DNA of 48,975 nucleotides from Candidatus Moranbacteria bacterium RIFOXYA12_FULL_35_19 (GTDB lineage Bacteria > Patescibacteriota > Minisyncoccia > Moranbacterales > UBA2206). The notes under the pieces were generated by a model, which ran no database searches, was not told where the DNA came from, and saw only the letters and a list, made by a program, of their open reading frames with translations. Shown in pieces: positions 40,639-48,857 of this stretch. The stretch spans positions 68,241 to 117,215 of the forward strand of contig MFSE01000021.1 in NCBI GenBank assembly GCA_001784805.1, read 5' to 3'. Each line of letters opens with the position of its first letter. The first letter of the stretch is position 1. The translations under genes were made by a program, and so were the position numbers.

Positions 40639-41583
40639 ATGAAATATTTAGACAAAAAAATTCAAAAAAGAATTGATGACAAGTTAAAATTGCTAAATTC
40701 TTTTCGCCCACTGCCATCCTCTGCAGTTAAAAAACTTAGGGAGCAGTTTGAAGTGGAAATGACTTATAATTCTAATGCGATTGAGGGTAATAGTTTGACA
40801 CTTAAAGAAACATATTTGGTCATCAATGAGGGTATAACCATTAAGGGCAAGCCGCTCAAAGATCATCTTGAAGCCAAAAGTCACAAGGAGGCCTTGGAAT
40901 ATTTGTATTCATTGGTGGAAAATGGAAAGAATAATACGGTGTCGGAAAGGTTTATCAGGTCGTTAAATCAAATTGTTATGCAGGATATTGATAAAGAATG
41001 GGCGGGAAAATATCGAAACAGCGGGGTGGTTATCGGCGGAGCGGATCATAAACCACCAGAAGCCTTAGAAATTCCAAGACTAATGCAAAATCTTATCGGC
41101 TGGGTTGGAGATAATAAGAAAAAAATGCATCCGGTGGAGCTGGCGAGTATTGTGCATCACAAATTAGTTTTTATTCATCCTTTTTTTGATGGCAATGGCC
41201 GAACTTCACGTTTGACGATGAATATTGTTTTGATGCAATCAGGATTTCCCCTAGTAATTGTCTTGAAAAATGATCGAAAAAGATATTATCGGTCACTGTC
41301 TTTAGCAGATAAAGGCGACTATGTTCCTTTTGTGAACTTTATTGCTCGGGCGGTGGAGAGAACGCTGGATATTTATCTGAAAATACTAATGCCAAGCAAA
41401 AAAGGCAAAGAGGAATTTATCTCACTATCAGAATTAGCCAAAGACACAAAATTTACGGAAAAATATCTAAATCTTTTGGCGCGCAATGGAAAATTAGAAG
41501 CACACAAGGAAGGGCGTAATTGGCTTACATCTAAAGATGCACTAAGGAGATACCTAGAAAGTCGAGAAAGGAAGAGAAAATAA
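40639..41583 (+). CDS. Fic family AMP-transferase with N-terminal inhibitory helix
   Basis: Fic enzyme, usually transferring AMP to hydroxyl side chains of target proteins. The active-site motif is VFIHPFFDGNGRTSRLTMN (HxFxDGNGRxxR). The N-terminal segment TYNSNAIEGNSLT carries the (S/T)xxxE(G/N) inhibitory helix of class II Fic proteins, so activity is probably self-restrained. The C-terminus (FISLSELAKDTKFTEKYLNLLARNGKL) is a winged-helix-like domain common in Fic proteins. 314 aa is typical. It has its own promoter and terminator. Target unknown; a toxin, regulatory or defence role is possible. Confidence 0.9.
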   Translation: MKYLDKKIQKRIDDKLKLLNSFRPLPSSAVKKLREQFEVEMTYNSNAIEGNSLTLKETYLVINEGITIKGKPLKDHLEAKSHKEALEYLYSLVENGKNNTVSERFIRSLNQIVMQDIDKEWAGKYRNSGVVIGGADHKPPEALEIPRLMQNLIGWVGDNKKKMHPVELASIVHHKLVFIHPFFDGNGRTSRLTMNIVLMQSGFPLVIVLKNDRKRYYRSLSLADKGDYVPFVNFIARAVERTLDIYLKILMPSKKGKEEFISLSELAKDTKFTEKYLNLLARNGKLEAHKEGRNWLTSKDALRRYLESRERKRK

Positions 41584-41619
41584 TTGGTATGATATGGAAA
41601 AAATAAAACCTTTAACTTC

Positions 41620-41660
41620 AAGGGGCATTTGCAAATAATTGCGATGCCCTTTAATTTTTG
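41620..41660 (+). terminator. Terminator of the fic gene
   Basis: AAGGGGCATTTGCAA and TTGCGATGCCCTT pair with small bulges, followed by TAATTTTTG. Confidence 0.65.
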
Positions 41661-41686
41661 TTTAGTCTTTTTTTGAATTTATGCCA

Positions 41687-41720
41687 CAATAATTTTATAA
41701 AAAAGCTTGAAATAAGCCAA
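41687..41720. repeat. 34-bp direct repeat, copy 1
   Basis: CAATAATTTTATAAAAAAGC and TTGAAATAAGCCAA is identical to 48858-48891. On the minus strand it is a terminator (GCTTATTTCAAGCTTTTTT), but no minus-strand gene is present here. Confidence 0.85.
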
Positions 41721-41735
41721 AAATGGTGATAAAGG

Positions 41736-41764
41736 TTGACAAAGTAGAAATATTCGTGTAATAT
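41736..41764 (+). promoter_or_regulatory. Promoter of the AbiEi-like gene
   Basis: TTGACA (41736-41741), 17-base spacer, TAATAT (41759-41764), 39 bases before the ATG. Confidence 0.7.
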
Positions 41765-41802
41765 AGGTATAGATAATAACAATATATAATTATTATATCA
41801 AT

Positions 41803-42621
41803 ATGAAAAGCACAATCTTGTCTCAAAAAGATTCAGAATTACTGGAAAATTTGATCGCCAAAAACGGCCTATTTATTACTTTTGAACAAGTGGTTAAGGA
41901 ATCAGCTTCTTCAATGAGTCGTCAGGAGATTAGGAATTTAGTTAGTAAACTTGTGAGAAACGGCTGGTTAGTGAGAATAAAGAAAGGAAATTATTATATA
42001 ACCACTCTTGAATCAAGAGGGACTTTTAATGTTTCCAATTTTGTTATTGCTCAAGTTCTTTTTGAAAATTCATATATATCTTGTGAATCTGCTTTGCAGC
42101 ATCATGGAATATTTGATCAGCATCTCAAAACTATTGTCAGTGTTTCATTGAAAAAAATGTCCAAAAAAGAAATTCAAGGAATAACCTTTGAGTTTATAAC
42201 TACGAATAAAAATAATTTTTATGGTTGGAATGAGTTTGAGCTGGATGGGTGTTTGGTAAAAATTGCTACTGTTGAAAAAACTATTTTGGATATATTGAAT
42301 TTCAAGAGAACGCTTAGCACTGTGGATTTAGTTTTAGAGAAACTAAAAAATTATCGAGACAGTATTGATATTGCTAAATTTAACGAATTTAGTAAAAAAC
42401 AATCCATTACGGTGCAGAGAATCTTAGGATTTTTATTGGATAAGGCGGATATTGATTCAAGCTATCTTCATAATTCAACAAAAGGAAAAACCAGTAATAG
42501 CTATATGACTAAGGATAGCAAATTATTTAGCGCTAAATGGAGACTTTATTATCATAATCATTACGAAAGTAAAAGTTATGGATATTCGAGAAATTGTAGC
42601 GGAAAAAATACGCTCGACTAG
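41803..42621 (+). CDS. AbiEi-like antitoxin/regulator of a type IV toxin-antitoxin system
   Basis: Antitoxin of the AbiEi/AbiEii (type IV) family, which represses its promoter and blocks the nucleotidyltransferase toxin. An N-terminal winged helix-turn-helix (FITFEQVVKESASSMSRQEI, LVRNGWLVRIKKGNYYI) is followed by the AbiEi domain (NSYISCESALQHHGI, VATVEKTILDILNF-like segment) and the typical end SAKWRLYYHN. The final residues after WRLYYHNH are read from DNA belonging to the broken toxin gene, so the natural C-terminus is altered. The downstream toxin keeps only its last third. Confidence 0.8.
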   Translation: MKSTILSQKDSELLENLIAKNGLFITFEQVVKESASSMSRQEIRNLVSKLVRNGWLVRIKKGNYYITTLESRGTFNVSNFVIAQVLFENSYISCESALQHHGIFDQHLKTIVSVSLKKMSKKEIQGITFEFITTNKNNFYGWNEFELDGCLVKIATVEKTILDILNFKRTLSTVDLVLEKLKNYRDSIDIAKFNEFSKKQSITVQRILGFLLDKADIDSSYLHNSTKGKTSNSYMTKDSKLFSAKWRLYYHNHYESKSYGYSRNCSGKNTLD

Positions 42622-42880
42622 TGATAGGGCGAGATATCGGGATTTTTATGATTTATTTCAAATTTTTAAAAATTATAAAATAAATCTAAAAGAAATAATA
42701 AAACTTATTTCGCAAAAAGAAATTCGAAAGCCGATAAGTCAAAAATCAATATTGCTTAATTGGAAAATTGCCAAACAAGAAAAAGCTGTGGAATCGCAAA
42801 AAATATATTATTCCGAGGAAGTTGCAAATAGAGAAATAGAAAAAATGCTTGAAAAAATAGAGATTAAAATAATTAAATGA
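42578..42880 (+). pseudogene. AbiEii-like toxin, C-terminal remnant only
   Basis: The 100 residues starting MDIREIVAEKIRSTSDRARY then RDFYDLFQIF match the conserved C-terminal helix of AbiEii nucleotidyltransferase toxins (EIxAEKxRA...R.KARDxYDL). The catalytic N-terminal half with the Gly-Ser and Asp residues is absent. The open frame reaches back only to a TGA about 75 bases upstream, inside the antitoxin ORF. The likely event is an internal deletion joining the end of the antitoxin to the 3' third of the toxin. Not expected to be toxic. Confidence 0.72.
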
Positions 42881-42990
42881 AAACAGAAGTATTATTTATT
42901 ACGGGGAACAAAAAAAGGAATCTCGAGAAAAACAGTTAAAAATATTGTGAAATTTTAGGGAAAATATTAACTCAAATATATTCGCGCCCC

Positions 42991-43019
42991 TTGACAAAAT
43001 TTTGATTAAGATATAAAAT
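42991..43019 (+). promoter_or_regulatory. Promoter of the T-box transcript
   Basis: TTGACA (42991-42996), 17-base spacer, TAAAAT (43014-43019). Confidence 0.8.
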
Positions 43020-43026
43020 GCAATTA

Positions 43027-43360
43027 CTTTAAAAATAACAAAACCTACGAGTTGGATCCTCCGATTTTATCGGAGGGCTGGGTCTAACTTACCCCGATTT
43101 ATCTCGGGGAAGGTGGTTTCTGCATAACCTACGTCATGGCGGGGTAAAGTGGAAGCTCGGCATCCTCCGTAATCATAGGATAATCAATGTCGGTTCTTAC
43201 TTTTGTGAGAATGTCTGAGTTGATGAGTGAAAATAAGTGCTGGCACCTTTCGAGGTGTTTTTTATTTTCAAAAAAAGGTGGTACCACGAAGTTTTTCTAA
43301 GACTCTTCGTCCTTTTACTCAATGCTTTTTGCATTGCGTGCGAGGATGGGGAGTTTTTTT
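43027..43360 (+). promoter_or_regulatory. T-box riboswitch leader with terminator
   Basis: The antiterminator is textbook: AAAAGG (43273), the 7-nt bulge TGGTACC, ACGAAG (43286), a loop, then CTTCGT (43305) and CCTTTT (43311). The UGGU bulge is the part that pairs with the tRNA acceptor end. The competing terminator is CTCTTCGTCCT (43303-43313) with AGGATGGGGAG (43343-43353), capped by CAATGC/GCATTG and followed by seven T. Upstream hairpins include AGTTGGA/TCTAACT around CCTCCGA...TCGGAGG, CCCCGA...TCGGGG, TTCTTAC/GTGAGAA, and CACCT-TTCG-AGGTG with a T-run. I could not assign Stem I or the specifier codon. Start estimated from the promoter. Confidence 0.75.
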
Positions 43361-43424
43361 ATTTGGGAAACTTCTTGATAAGAGTTCTTTTAAAATTTAT
43401 AACCCTAAAAAAGGAGATTGCATC

Positions 43425-43760
43425 ATGGAAAATGAAACTGTGCTTATGATTAGGTTGGTTTTAATTTTAACAATTTTAGTAGAGGGGATTATACTGGATA
43501 GGGCTTATCTAGAAAAAAAACGAACAGCTGTAATTGTAAAAGATAAGCGGATTAAATGTGGGAGGATGGAAACTGGTTGGTCTGGTCCGGACTTTTATTA
43601 TGAGGATTTCATCATTGATTTTGAGCTGTACGGTAAGAAATACTCAGCTTTTGTTTCTTCTAAATTCTATGAAACAATAGAAAGAGGAGCAATAGTTTGT
43701 TTGGAGTATGGAAAAAGTCGTCTTATCAGATCAATGGTATTTAAAGTTTTGGAAAACTAA
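43425..43760 (+). CDS. Small membrane-anchored protein under T-box control
   Basis: 111-aa unknown protein. The track's longer ORF runs through the T-box; the start is the ATG at 43425, preceded by AAAAAAGGAG 8 bases away. One membrane segment at the N-terminus (LMIRLVLILTILVEGIIL) is followed by a compact beta-rich domain (GPDFYYEDFIIDFELYGKKY, YETIERGAIVCLEYGKSRLI). It is the first gene after the riboswitch terminator and is followed after 45 bases by the GCS2-like gene with an equally strong ribosome site. No family recognised. Confidence 0.65.
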   Translation: MENETVLMIRLVLILTILVEGIILDRAYLEKKRTAVIVKDKRIKCGRMETGWSGPDFYYEDFIIDFELYGKKYSAFVSSKFYETIERGAIVCLEYGKSRLIRSMVFKVLEN

Positions 43761-43805
43761 AATGTTATTAAAAATGAATAACTTCCAAAAAGGAGAAAGA
43801 GTATC

Positions 43806-44570
43806 ATGCAAAAATTCATGAATAAGTTTCGGTTTAGACAGGATGGCGCGTTATTGGTTGGAATTGAACGAGAATGCTTTCTGATAAACAATGAAAGTAA
43901 GATATCACCAATGGCGCAACTGGTTTTGAGTCATCTTGCAGACAAAGAACAGTTTGGATATGAATTTTCAGCTTGCCAGCTGGAGGATAGGATCGGACCA
44001 TGTGGTTTAAATGAAATAAAAAATCAATTAAAGGAGAATGAAAAGGATGTAATAGAAGTCGAATCTAAACTTCAATTCAAAAGAAGCTGGATGGAAGTTG
44101 CGCCTGAAGATATGCCATTAGATATTTATCCTGATCCTACCGGTAGATATCAAGAAATTAAAAAAAAGTTATCCGGAAATATTTTACTGGCGGCATGCAG
44201 AGTGATTGGTACACATATTCATATTGGTATGCCTGATCATAATACTGCAATAAAAGTCTATAATCAAGTTATTTCTGAATTAGATCGTTTATGCAATGAG
44301 GGTGATGGTTCATCTGGTAAAAGGCTATAAATTTATAAGATAGTAGCGCCAAATCAAGCGCTTCGACCTTATAAAAATTGGAAAGATTTTTATCAACAGG
44401 CGATTGAAAATAATTTTGCAGATGATCCGAGGAAATGTTGGCAGTTGATAAGAATATCTATTCATGGAACAATCGAATTTAGGATGTTTGGCGCAACAGA
44501 TAATCTTGACAAGATTGTAAGTTGGGCAAAAATTTGCCATGGCTTATGTAAGGTCGCGATGGGGTTGTAG
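43806..44570 (+). pseudogene. GCS2-type glutamate-cysteine ligase-like gene with one in-frame stop
   Basis: Related to the GCS2/YbdK carboxylate-amine ligase family. Seen: GALLVGIERECFLINNE (conserved acidic metal-binding start), YEFSACQLEDRIGPCGLNEI, EVAPEDMPLDIYPDPTGRYQEI, ACRVIGTHIHIGMPDHNTA, and after the stop ALRPYKNWKDFYQQ, RISIHGTIEFRMFGATDNLD. Codon 175 is TAA (44328-44330), in the run GKRL-stop-IYKIVAPN. The same frame continues for 79 codons to a TAG, with clear family motifs. A single substitution, sequencing error or readthrough would restore a 254-residue protein. Strong ribosome site AAAAAGGAG; downstream of a T-box, so amino-acid responsive regulation is likely. Confidence 0.72.
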
Positions 44571-44579
44571 ATTTGAAAC

Positions 44580-44611
44580 TTGGGGAGCAGACATCGTTCT
44601 GCTTCCCAATT
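44580..44611 (+). terminator. Hairpin, probable terminator of the T-box operon
   Basis: TTGGGGAGCAG-ACATCGTT-CTGCTTCCCAA, an 11-bp stem with one wobble, followed by the weak TTAATTATT. Confidence 0.5.
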
Positions 44612-44619
44612 AATTATTA

Positions 44620-45420
44620 ATGTTTAAAAATATGGATTACAAAATAAAATTTTTTAGTAGTGATAAAAAACCTATAGTTGTAGTCGTGGGATGTCTTCAC
44701 GGCGATGAACTTGTAGGAAAAAAGATTATTTTTCGATTAAGGAAAATTAAATTAAAAAAAGGGACGCTTATTACTATTATTGCAAATGAGAAAGCGGTAA
44801 AACAGAGGAAGAGATTTATTGATCAAGATCTGAACAGGTCTTTTCCTGGTAAAAGGAATGGTAATTACGAAGAAATATTGGCGTATAATATTTTGAAAAT
44901 TACAAAAAAGGCCGATTTCGTTTTGGACATCCACTCAGCCACAACGGATGTGAAAGATCTGGCAATAATTACAAAAACAAAAAAGGCTGTTTTGAATTTT
45001 GTATATGCAATTAATCCCAGAAGGATTGCTCTGATGAAAAAAGATATAGCGGGGAAATCTTTGATAGGTTATTGCAAGACAGCTGTATCTTTGGAGTACG
45101 GAAAAGACAATAGTAGAGCAACTTACAAAAATACATTTAGTTCGATAATATCTTTTTTGGAAAAAGAAAAAATGATTGATGCTAAAAATAAAAAAAGAGA
45201 GCAACGAAAAATTGATTTTTATGAGATAAAAGGTGTTGCAAAAAAAGAAAAAAATGATGTTTTGAAAAAGAATATTAAGAATTTCAAACTTATTAAAAAG
45301 GGAGAAATATTTGCGATAAGAAATAACAAAGGGATGGTATCTAAGGAAAATTTTTACCCCATTCTTTTTGGAGAGGAAGCCTATGGTGATATCTTTGGAT
45401 TTAAGGCCACAAAAGAATGA
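44620..45420 (+). CDS. Succinylglutamate desuccinylase/aspartoacylase-family hydrolase
   Basis: M14-related zinc amidohydrolase (AstE/AspA group) that cleaves N-acyl amino acids or similar amides. Zinc-site motif VVGCLHGDELVGKK (HxxE), substrate region QDLNRSFPGKRNGNY, and the third ligand in VLDIHSATTD; SLEYGKDNS is near the expected catalytic region. 266 aa. The N-terminus MFKNMDYKIKFF precedes the first strand. It follows the GCS2-like gene, and such ligase-hydrolase neighbours suggest linked amino-acid or peptide chemistry, but the substrate is unknown. Confidence 0.82.
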   Translation: MFKNMDYKIKFFSSDKKPIVVVVGCLHGDELVGKKIIFRLRKIKLKKGTLITIIANEKAVKQRKRFIDQDLNRSFPGKRNGNYEEILAYNILKITKKADFVLDIHSATTDVKDLAIITKTKKAVLNFVYAINPRRIALMKKDIAGKSLIGYCKTAVSLEYGKDNSRATYKNTFSSIISFLEKEKMIDAKNKKREQRKIDFYEIKGVAKKEKNDVLKKNIKNFKLIKKGEIFAIRNNKGMVSKENFYPILFGEEAYGDIFGFKATKE

Positions 45421-45492
45421 CAATTAAATATATAAATTTGAAATTATTCTTGTATCATGCTAGATTTAGTAGGAAATAAGGCGATATTTTTT

Positions 45493-46284
45493 ATGAGTAA
45501 ATACCTGTTATTTTTTAAAAACTCCATTTCTGAAGCGATTGTTTATCGTTCGCATTTTTTTATGCTTTTAGTCTCCCAGATAATTTCAGTTTTTGTTTTT
45601 GTGTTTCTTTGGAAGGCTATTTATGCCGAAGGAAATCAAATCGGGGGATATTCCCTAAATGATTTGATTGTTTATTATATTCTTTCAGCACTGCTTTCTT
45701 TTGTGATTCAGGGAATAGATGTGGCATGGAGAGTGGGTGATGAAATAAGATTGGGAAATATTACGAATTTTATTTTAAGACCGGTTAGTCATTTTTGGTC
45801 AACCTTTTGGATAATAGCTGGGAAAGCATTTTTAAATCTTATAGTTGTAGGTATAATAATTATTCCAGTCTTTTTTTTCTATCCCGAATTTTTTAGCGGA
45901 GATATTAACGCAATACGATTGGCTGGCTTTATTTTTTCAATCATTGGTGCGCTGGTAATATTTATGGAATTTTTTTATTTGATCGGGCTGGCTACTTTTT
46001 GGATGGGAGATGCCAAGGGATTTAATTTTTTTGTTAGGATGATTATGTTTTTTTTAGCAGGCAATATGATTCCATTAGATCTTTTGCCAAAAACTCTTTC
46101 AAATATCAATAATTTTTTACCGTTTAAATTTATGGCTTGGTTTCCAATTGCTATTTGGAGCGGGAAAATAAAAATAGAGGCAGAAATTTTTTTCCCGGTT
46201 TTACTTTGGATTTTGATACTGGGGATTTTTATTAAATATATTTATAAAAAAGGTTTGGAAAAATATGAAGGATTTGGCGCGTAA
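45493..46284 (+). CDS. ABC-2 type exporter permease (COG4587-like)
   Basis: Membrane permease, six hydrophobic segments, first of a three-gene ABC exporter. The start at 45493 gives MSKYLLFFKNSISEAIVYRS, matching the usual short N-terminus; the track start at 45457 adds 12 atypical residues. The segment GIDVAWRVGDEIRLGNITNFILRPVSHFW and the final FIKYIYKKGLEKYEGFGA are family-like. The last 20 bases overlap the next permease gene. Substrate unknown. Confidence 0.82.
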   Translation: MSKYLLFFKNSISEAIVYRSHFFMLLVSQIISVFVFVFLWKAIYAEGNQIGGYSLNDLIVYYILSALLSFVIQGIDVAWRVGDEIRLGNITNFILRPVSHFWSTFWIIAGKAFLNLIVVGIIIIPVFFFYPEFFSGDINAIRLAGFIFSIIGALVIFMEFFYLIGLATFWMGDAKGFNFFVRMIMFFLAGNMIPLDLLPKTLSNINNFLPFKFMAWFPIAIWSGKIKIEAEIFFPVLLWILILGIFIKYIYKKGLEKYEGFGA

Positions 46285-47077
46285 ACTGAAAAAATACATA
46301 ACAATTTTTATTCTTTTTAAAAAGATAAATTTTTCAGAGCGGATTGCCTATCGATTTGGTTTTTTTCTTATGTCCTCGGCGGTTTTCGTACAATTATTCT
46401 TTAATTTATTTTTTATAGAGATTATTTTTAGTTGGACTAAAAATATTTATGGCTGGAGCCATTATGAAGTCCTTTTGATTGTTGGGACAACATTGCTTTT
46501 GGACGGACTAATGTGGACGAGTTGCGCTTTTGTCCATATTCTTGGCCAACATATAAAAATGGGGACATTAGATTTTTTACTTACCAAGCCGGTAGATACT
46601 CAATTTTTAGTTTCTATTTTTCGAGGAGATTTGGAAGATATAATAAGAGTTGCAACCGGATTGGGGGTAGTAATTTTTTCTTTAACTCATCTGGGAAATT
46701 TAGGTTGGGAATTTATCCTAAATATTTTTTGGTATTTGCTACTTATAGCTAACGGTTTTATAATAATCTACAGTATAGCAATTATGTTGAGCGCTATAAA
46801 ATTTTGGACGATTGATTCCGGTGGATTTCATGTGGCGGATACGATTATAAGAGCTGCTCAATATCCGACGGATATTTTCAGTGGGAAAATGATGCATTTC
46901 ATTTTTTCTTTTATCTTTCCCTTAGCGTTTATTGCAACTGTTCCGGCAAAAGTATTATCGCGTGGGTTCGATGGAAAATTAGTGGCGGAATCTTTTTTAG
47001 TGGCAGGAATATTTTTTTTAATCTCTAGAAAAATTTGGAAATTTGGGTTAAGTAAATATTCTAGCGCTAGTAGCTAA
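46265..47077 (+). CDS. ABC-2 type exporter permease (COG3694-like)
   Basis: Second permease subunit, 270 aa, six hydrophobic segments. Recognised by the N-terminal amphipathic segment with SERIAYRFGFFL, the cytoplasmic loop LGQHIKMGTLDFLLTKPVDTQFL, and the C-terminal FAFIATVPAKVLSRG-like ending (seen as LAFIATVPAKVLSRG). Overlaps the first permease and ends 17 bases before the ATPase gene, so the three form one operon and presumably one heteromeric transporter. Confidence 0.82.
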   Translation: MKDLARKLKKYITIFILFKKINFSERIAYRFGFFLMSSAVFVQLFFNLFFIEIIFSWTKNIYGWSHYEVLLIVGTTLLLDGLMWTSCAFVHILGQHIKMGTLDFLLTKPVDTQFLVSIFRGDLEDIIRVATGLGVVIFSLTHLGNLGWEFILNIFWYLLLIANGFIIIYSIAIMLSAIKFWTIDSGGFHVADTIIRAAQYPTDIFSGKMMHFIFSFIFPLAFIATVPAKVLSRGFDGKLVAESFLVAGIFFLISRKIWKFGLSKYSSASS

Positions 47078-47094
47078 TTATTTTATGAAATAAA

Positions 47095-48078
47095 ATGGCA
47101 ATAATAGCAGTTAAAAATCTAAGCAAGATTTATTTTTCTAGTAAAAAAGAACCGGGAATTTTGGCTGGAATAAAAAATCTTTTTAATCCTGATATTTTGG
47201 AGATAAAAGCTGTTGAGGATATAAATTTTGAAATTGAAGAAGGAGAATTTGTGGGATTTTTAGGGCCGAATGGCGCTGGAAAAACTACTACACTTAAAAT
47301 GCTTTCTGGTATAATCAAGCCAACAAGCGGAAGTATGAGTGTAATGGGCTTTGATCCATGGGAAAAGAAAAATGAATATAAAAGACAATTTGCGCTACTG
47401 ATGGGACAGAAAAATCAGCTTTGGTGGGACTTGCCCGTGATGGAAAGTTTTCTTTTGAACAAAGAAATATACGATATTCCGGATGATCAATTTGAAAGAA
47501 CGCTTGATGAATTATCAGAACTTCTTGATATCAAAAAAATATTAAATATTCAAGTTCGAAAATTATCATTGGGCGAAAGGATGAAATGTGAGTTGGTCGC
47601 TTCGCTTCTGCATTCTCCCAAAGTTTTATTTTTAGATGAACCGACAATCGGGCTGGATGTGGTGGCGCAAAAAAATATCCGCGATTTTCTAAAAAAATAT
47701 AATCAGGAAAAGAAAACCACTATCATCCTAACCTCGCATTATATGGAAGATATTGAAAAGCTTTGCAAGAGGATAATAATAATTAATCAGGAAATATTTT
47801 ATGACGGATTACTATCCGATCTTATTGAAAAATATGCAAAAAATAAAATTCTTCAAATAACTTTTAATGATCCAGTGGAAGAAAAAGATATAAAAAAATT
47901 TGGTTTGGATTATAAATTTAATCCAATAGAAGTAAGTTTCAAATTACCAAGAGAAGAGGTTAAGGAAAAAGCCAGAGAAATTCTATCGTCCAATTTGCCG
48001 GTTGATGATATTATGATTGACGAAGTAGAAGCCCAAAGTATTATAAGAAATATTTTTCAGAAAGTGGATAAAAGATAG
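47095..48078 (+). CDS. ABC exporter ATP-binding protein (COG4586-like)
   Basis: ATPase of the three-gene exporter, 327 aa. Walker A LGPNGAGKTTTLKML, Q-loop MGQKNQLWWDLPV, signature LSLGERMKCELVASLLHSP, Walker B VLFLDEPTIGLD and switch His in ILTSHYMEDIEKL. An N-terminal extension with a FNPDILEIKAVEDINFEI segment and a C-terminal domain of about 80 residues are typical of the COG4586 group found with two ABC-2 permeases. Confidence 0.92.
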   Translation: MAIIAVKNLSKIYFSSKKEPGILAGIKNLFNPDILEIKAVEDINFEIEEGEFVGFLGPNGAGKTTTLKMLSGIIKPTSGSMSVMGFDPWEKKNEYKRQFALLMGQKNQLWWDLPVMESFLLNKEIYDIPDDQFERTLDELSELLDIKKILNIQVRKLSLGERMKCELVASLLHSPKVLFLDEPTIGLDVVAQKNIRDFLKKYNQEKKTTIILTSHYMEDIEKLCKRIIIINQEIFYDGLLSDLIEKYAKNKILQITFNDPVEEKDIKKFGLDYKFNPIEVSFKLPREEVKEKAREILSSNLPVDDIMIDEVEAQSIIRNIFQKVDKR

Positions 48079-48087
48079 AATTATTTA

Positions 48088-48233
48088 AGTTCGCGCAAGT
48101 TAGCCGAAGCTTTCGAAGTTTCTTGGAAAAATATCCCTCAAATTCAGCCCTTATTTTGACCAAGGGTTTTGTTGGAGAAATAGAAATCGGACGCAGTAAT
48201 ATAAAATTTATTCCAGTGTGGTATTTGGGATGA
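48088..48233 (+). pseudogene. Possible C-terminal fragment of an AAA/DUF4143 ATPase
   Basis: One frame reads SRSFRSFLEKYPSNSALILT then KGFVGEIEIGRSNIKFIPVWYLG and TGA. The FLEKYP...ILTKG...IPVWYL pattern resembles the C-terminal end of ATPases with a DUF4143 domain. The ATPase part is missing. The identification is tentative. Confidence 0.35.
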
Positions 48234-48268
48234 TATTGGAATTAAAAAATAGAAATAATGGAATTGCG

Positions 48269-48294
48269 GAAAAGGTACTTGACCACTCTTGCTC
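48269..48294. repeat. GGTACTTGACC repeat, copy 2
   Basis: GAAAAGGTACTTGACCACTC then TTGCTC, compare 40465-40491. It is translated in the spurious N-terminal part of the track ORF 48218-48781. Confidence 0.5.
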
Positions 48295-48331
48295 TTTCTT
48301 CCACTCCTTTTTAATTGGTATAAGCAATATT

Positions 48332-48781
48332 ATGTTTAAAAAGAAGCTAGTTTGTGTATTGTTTAATGCAGGCAAGGGGGATGAACTAACTCAACAATGC
48401 CGAGAGAGAATTTTGGCTGGATTGACTTTTGAAAATTCAATTCTTTGTTTTGTCGGGGCAAAAACATGGTTAATGAAAACCATTTGCCCCGACAAAATTG
48501 TAATAGAACTGAATAATTGTAGTGATACAGTTGGTAATATAAAAGAAATAAAAAAATTTATAAAGGGTAAAAATTTTATTGAAATTTTAATAATAAGCAA
48601 TCATTATCATTTGCGAAGAATAAAGCTACTGATGAAAATTTTTAATCTCGAGGCTAATGTAGAATCTGCAGAAGAAATAATAGGAATAAAGAACAAAATT
48701 AGTTTAGTGGAATATTTTTTGTATTTATTTACGTATATTTTTTGGATAGTTGGATTTATAAAAACTAAAGAAGTCTCTTGA
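48332..48781 (+). CDS. DUF218 (YdcF/SanA/ElyC-like) protein
   Basis: 149 aa from the ATG at 48332 (MFKKKLVCVLFNAGKGDEL). The track's upstream extension is repeat sequence. The DUF218 core is seen in VIELNNCSDTVGNIKEIKKF (E...S.DT..N) and EILIISNHYHLRRIKLLMK (VTS.yHm.RA-like). Members affect envelope biogenesis in other bacteria, but the biochemical role is unsettled. A C-terminal hydrophobic stretch (VEYFLYLFTYIFWIVGFI) probably anchors it. No Shine-Dalgarno is evident. Confidence 0.7.
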   Translation: MFKKKLVCVLFNAGKGDELTQQCRERILAGLTFENSILCFVGAKTWLMKTICPDKIVIELNNCSDTVGNIKEIKKFIKGKNFIEILIISNHYHLRRIKLLMKIFNLEANVESAEEIIGIKNKISLVEYFLYLFTYIFWIVGFIKTKEVS

Positions 48782-48857
48782 TTATAGAAATGCTTATTTA
48801 AAAAAAGCCTTCTTAGAAATATTTCTGGGGGAGGCAGTTTTTTTTCATTTTTATACT

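Noticed and set aside
42991-43265. First half of the T-box region as RNase P, tmRNA, SRP or 6S RNA
   Set aside because: None of their hallmark sequences is present, and it is continuous with the T-box antiterminator on one transcript.
43227-43424. N-terminal extension of the 43425 gene in the ORF track
   Set aside because: This sequence is the T-box antiterminator/terminator; the strong Shine-Dalgarno places the start at 43425.
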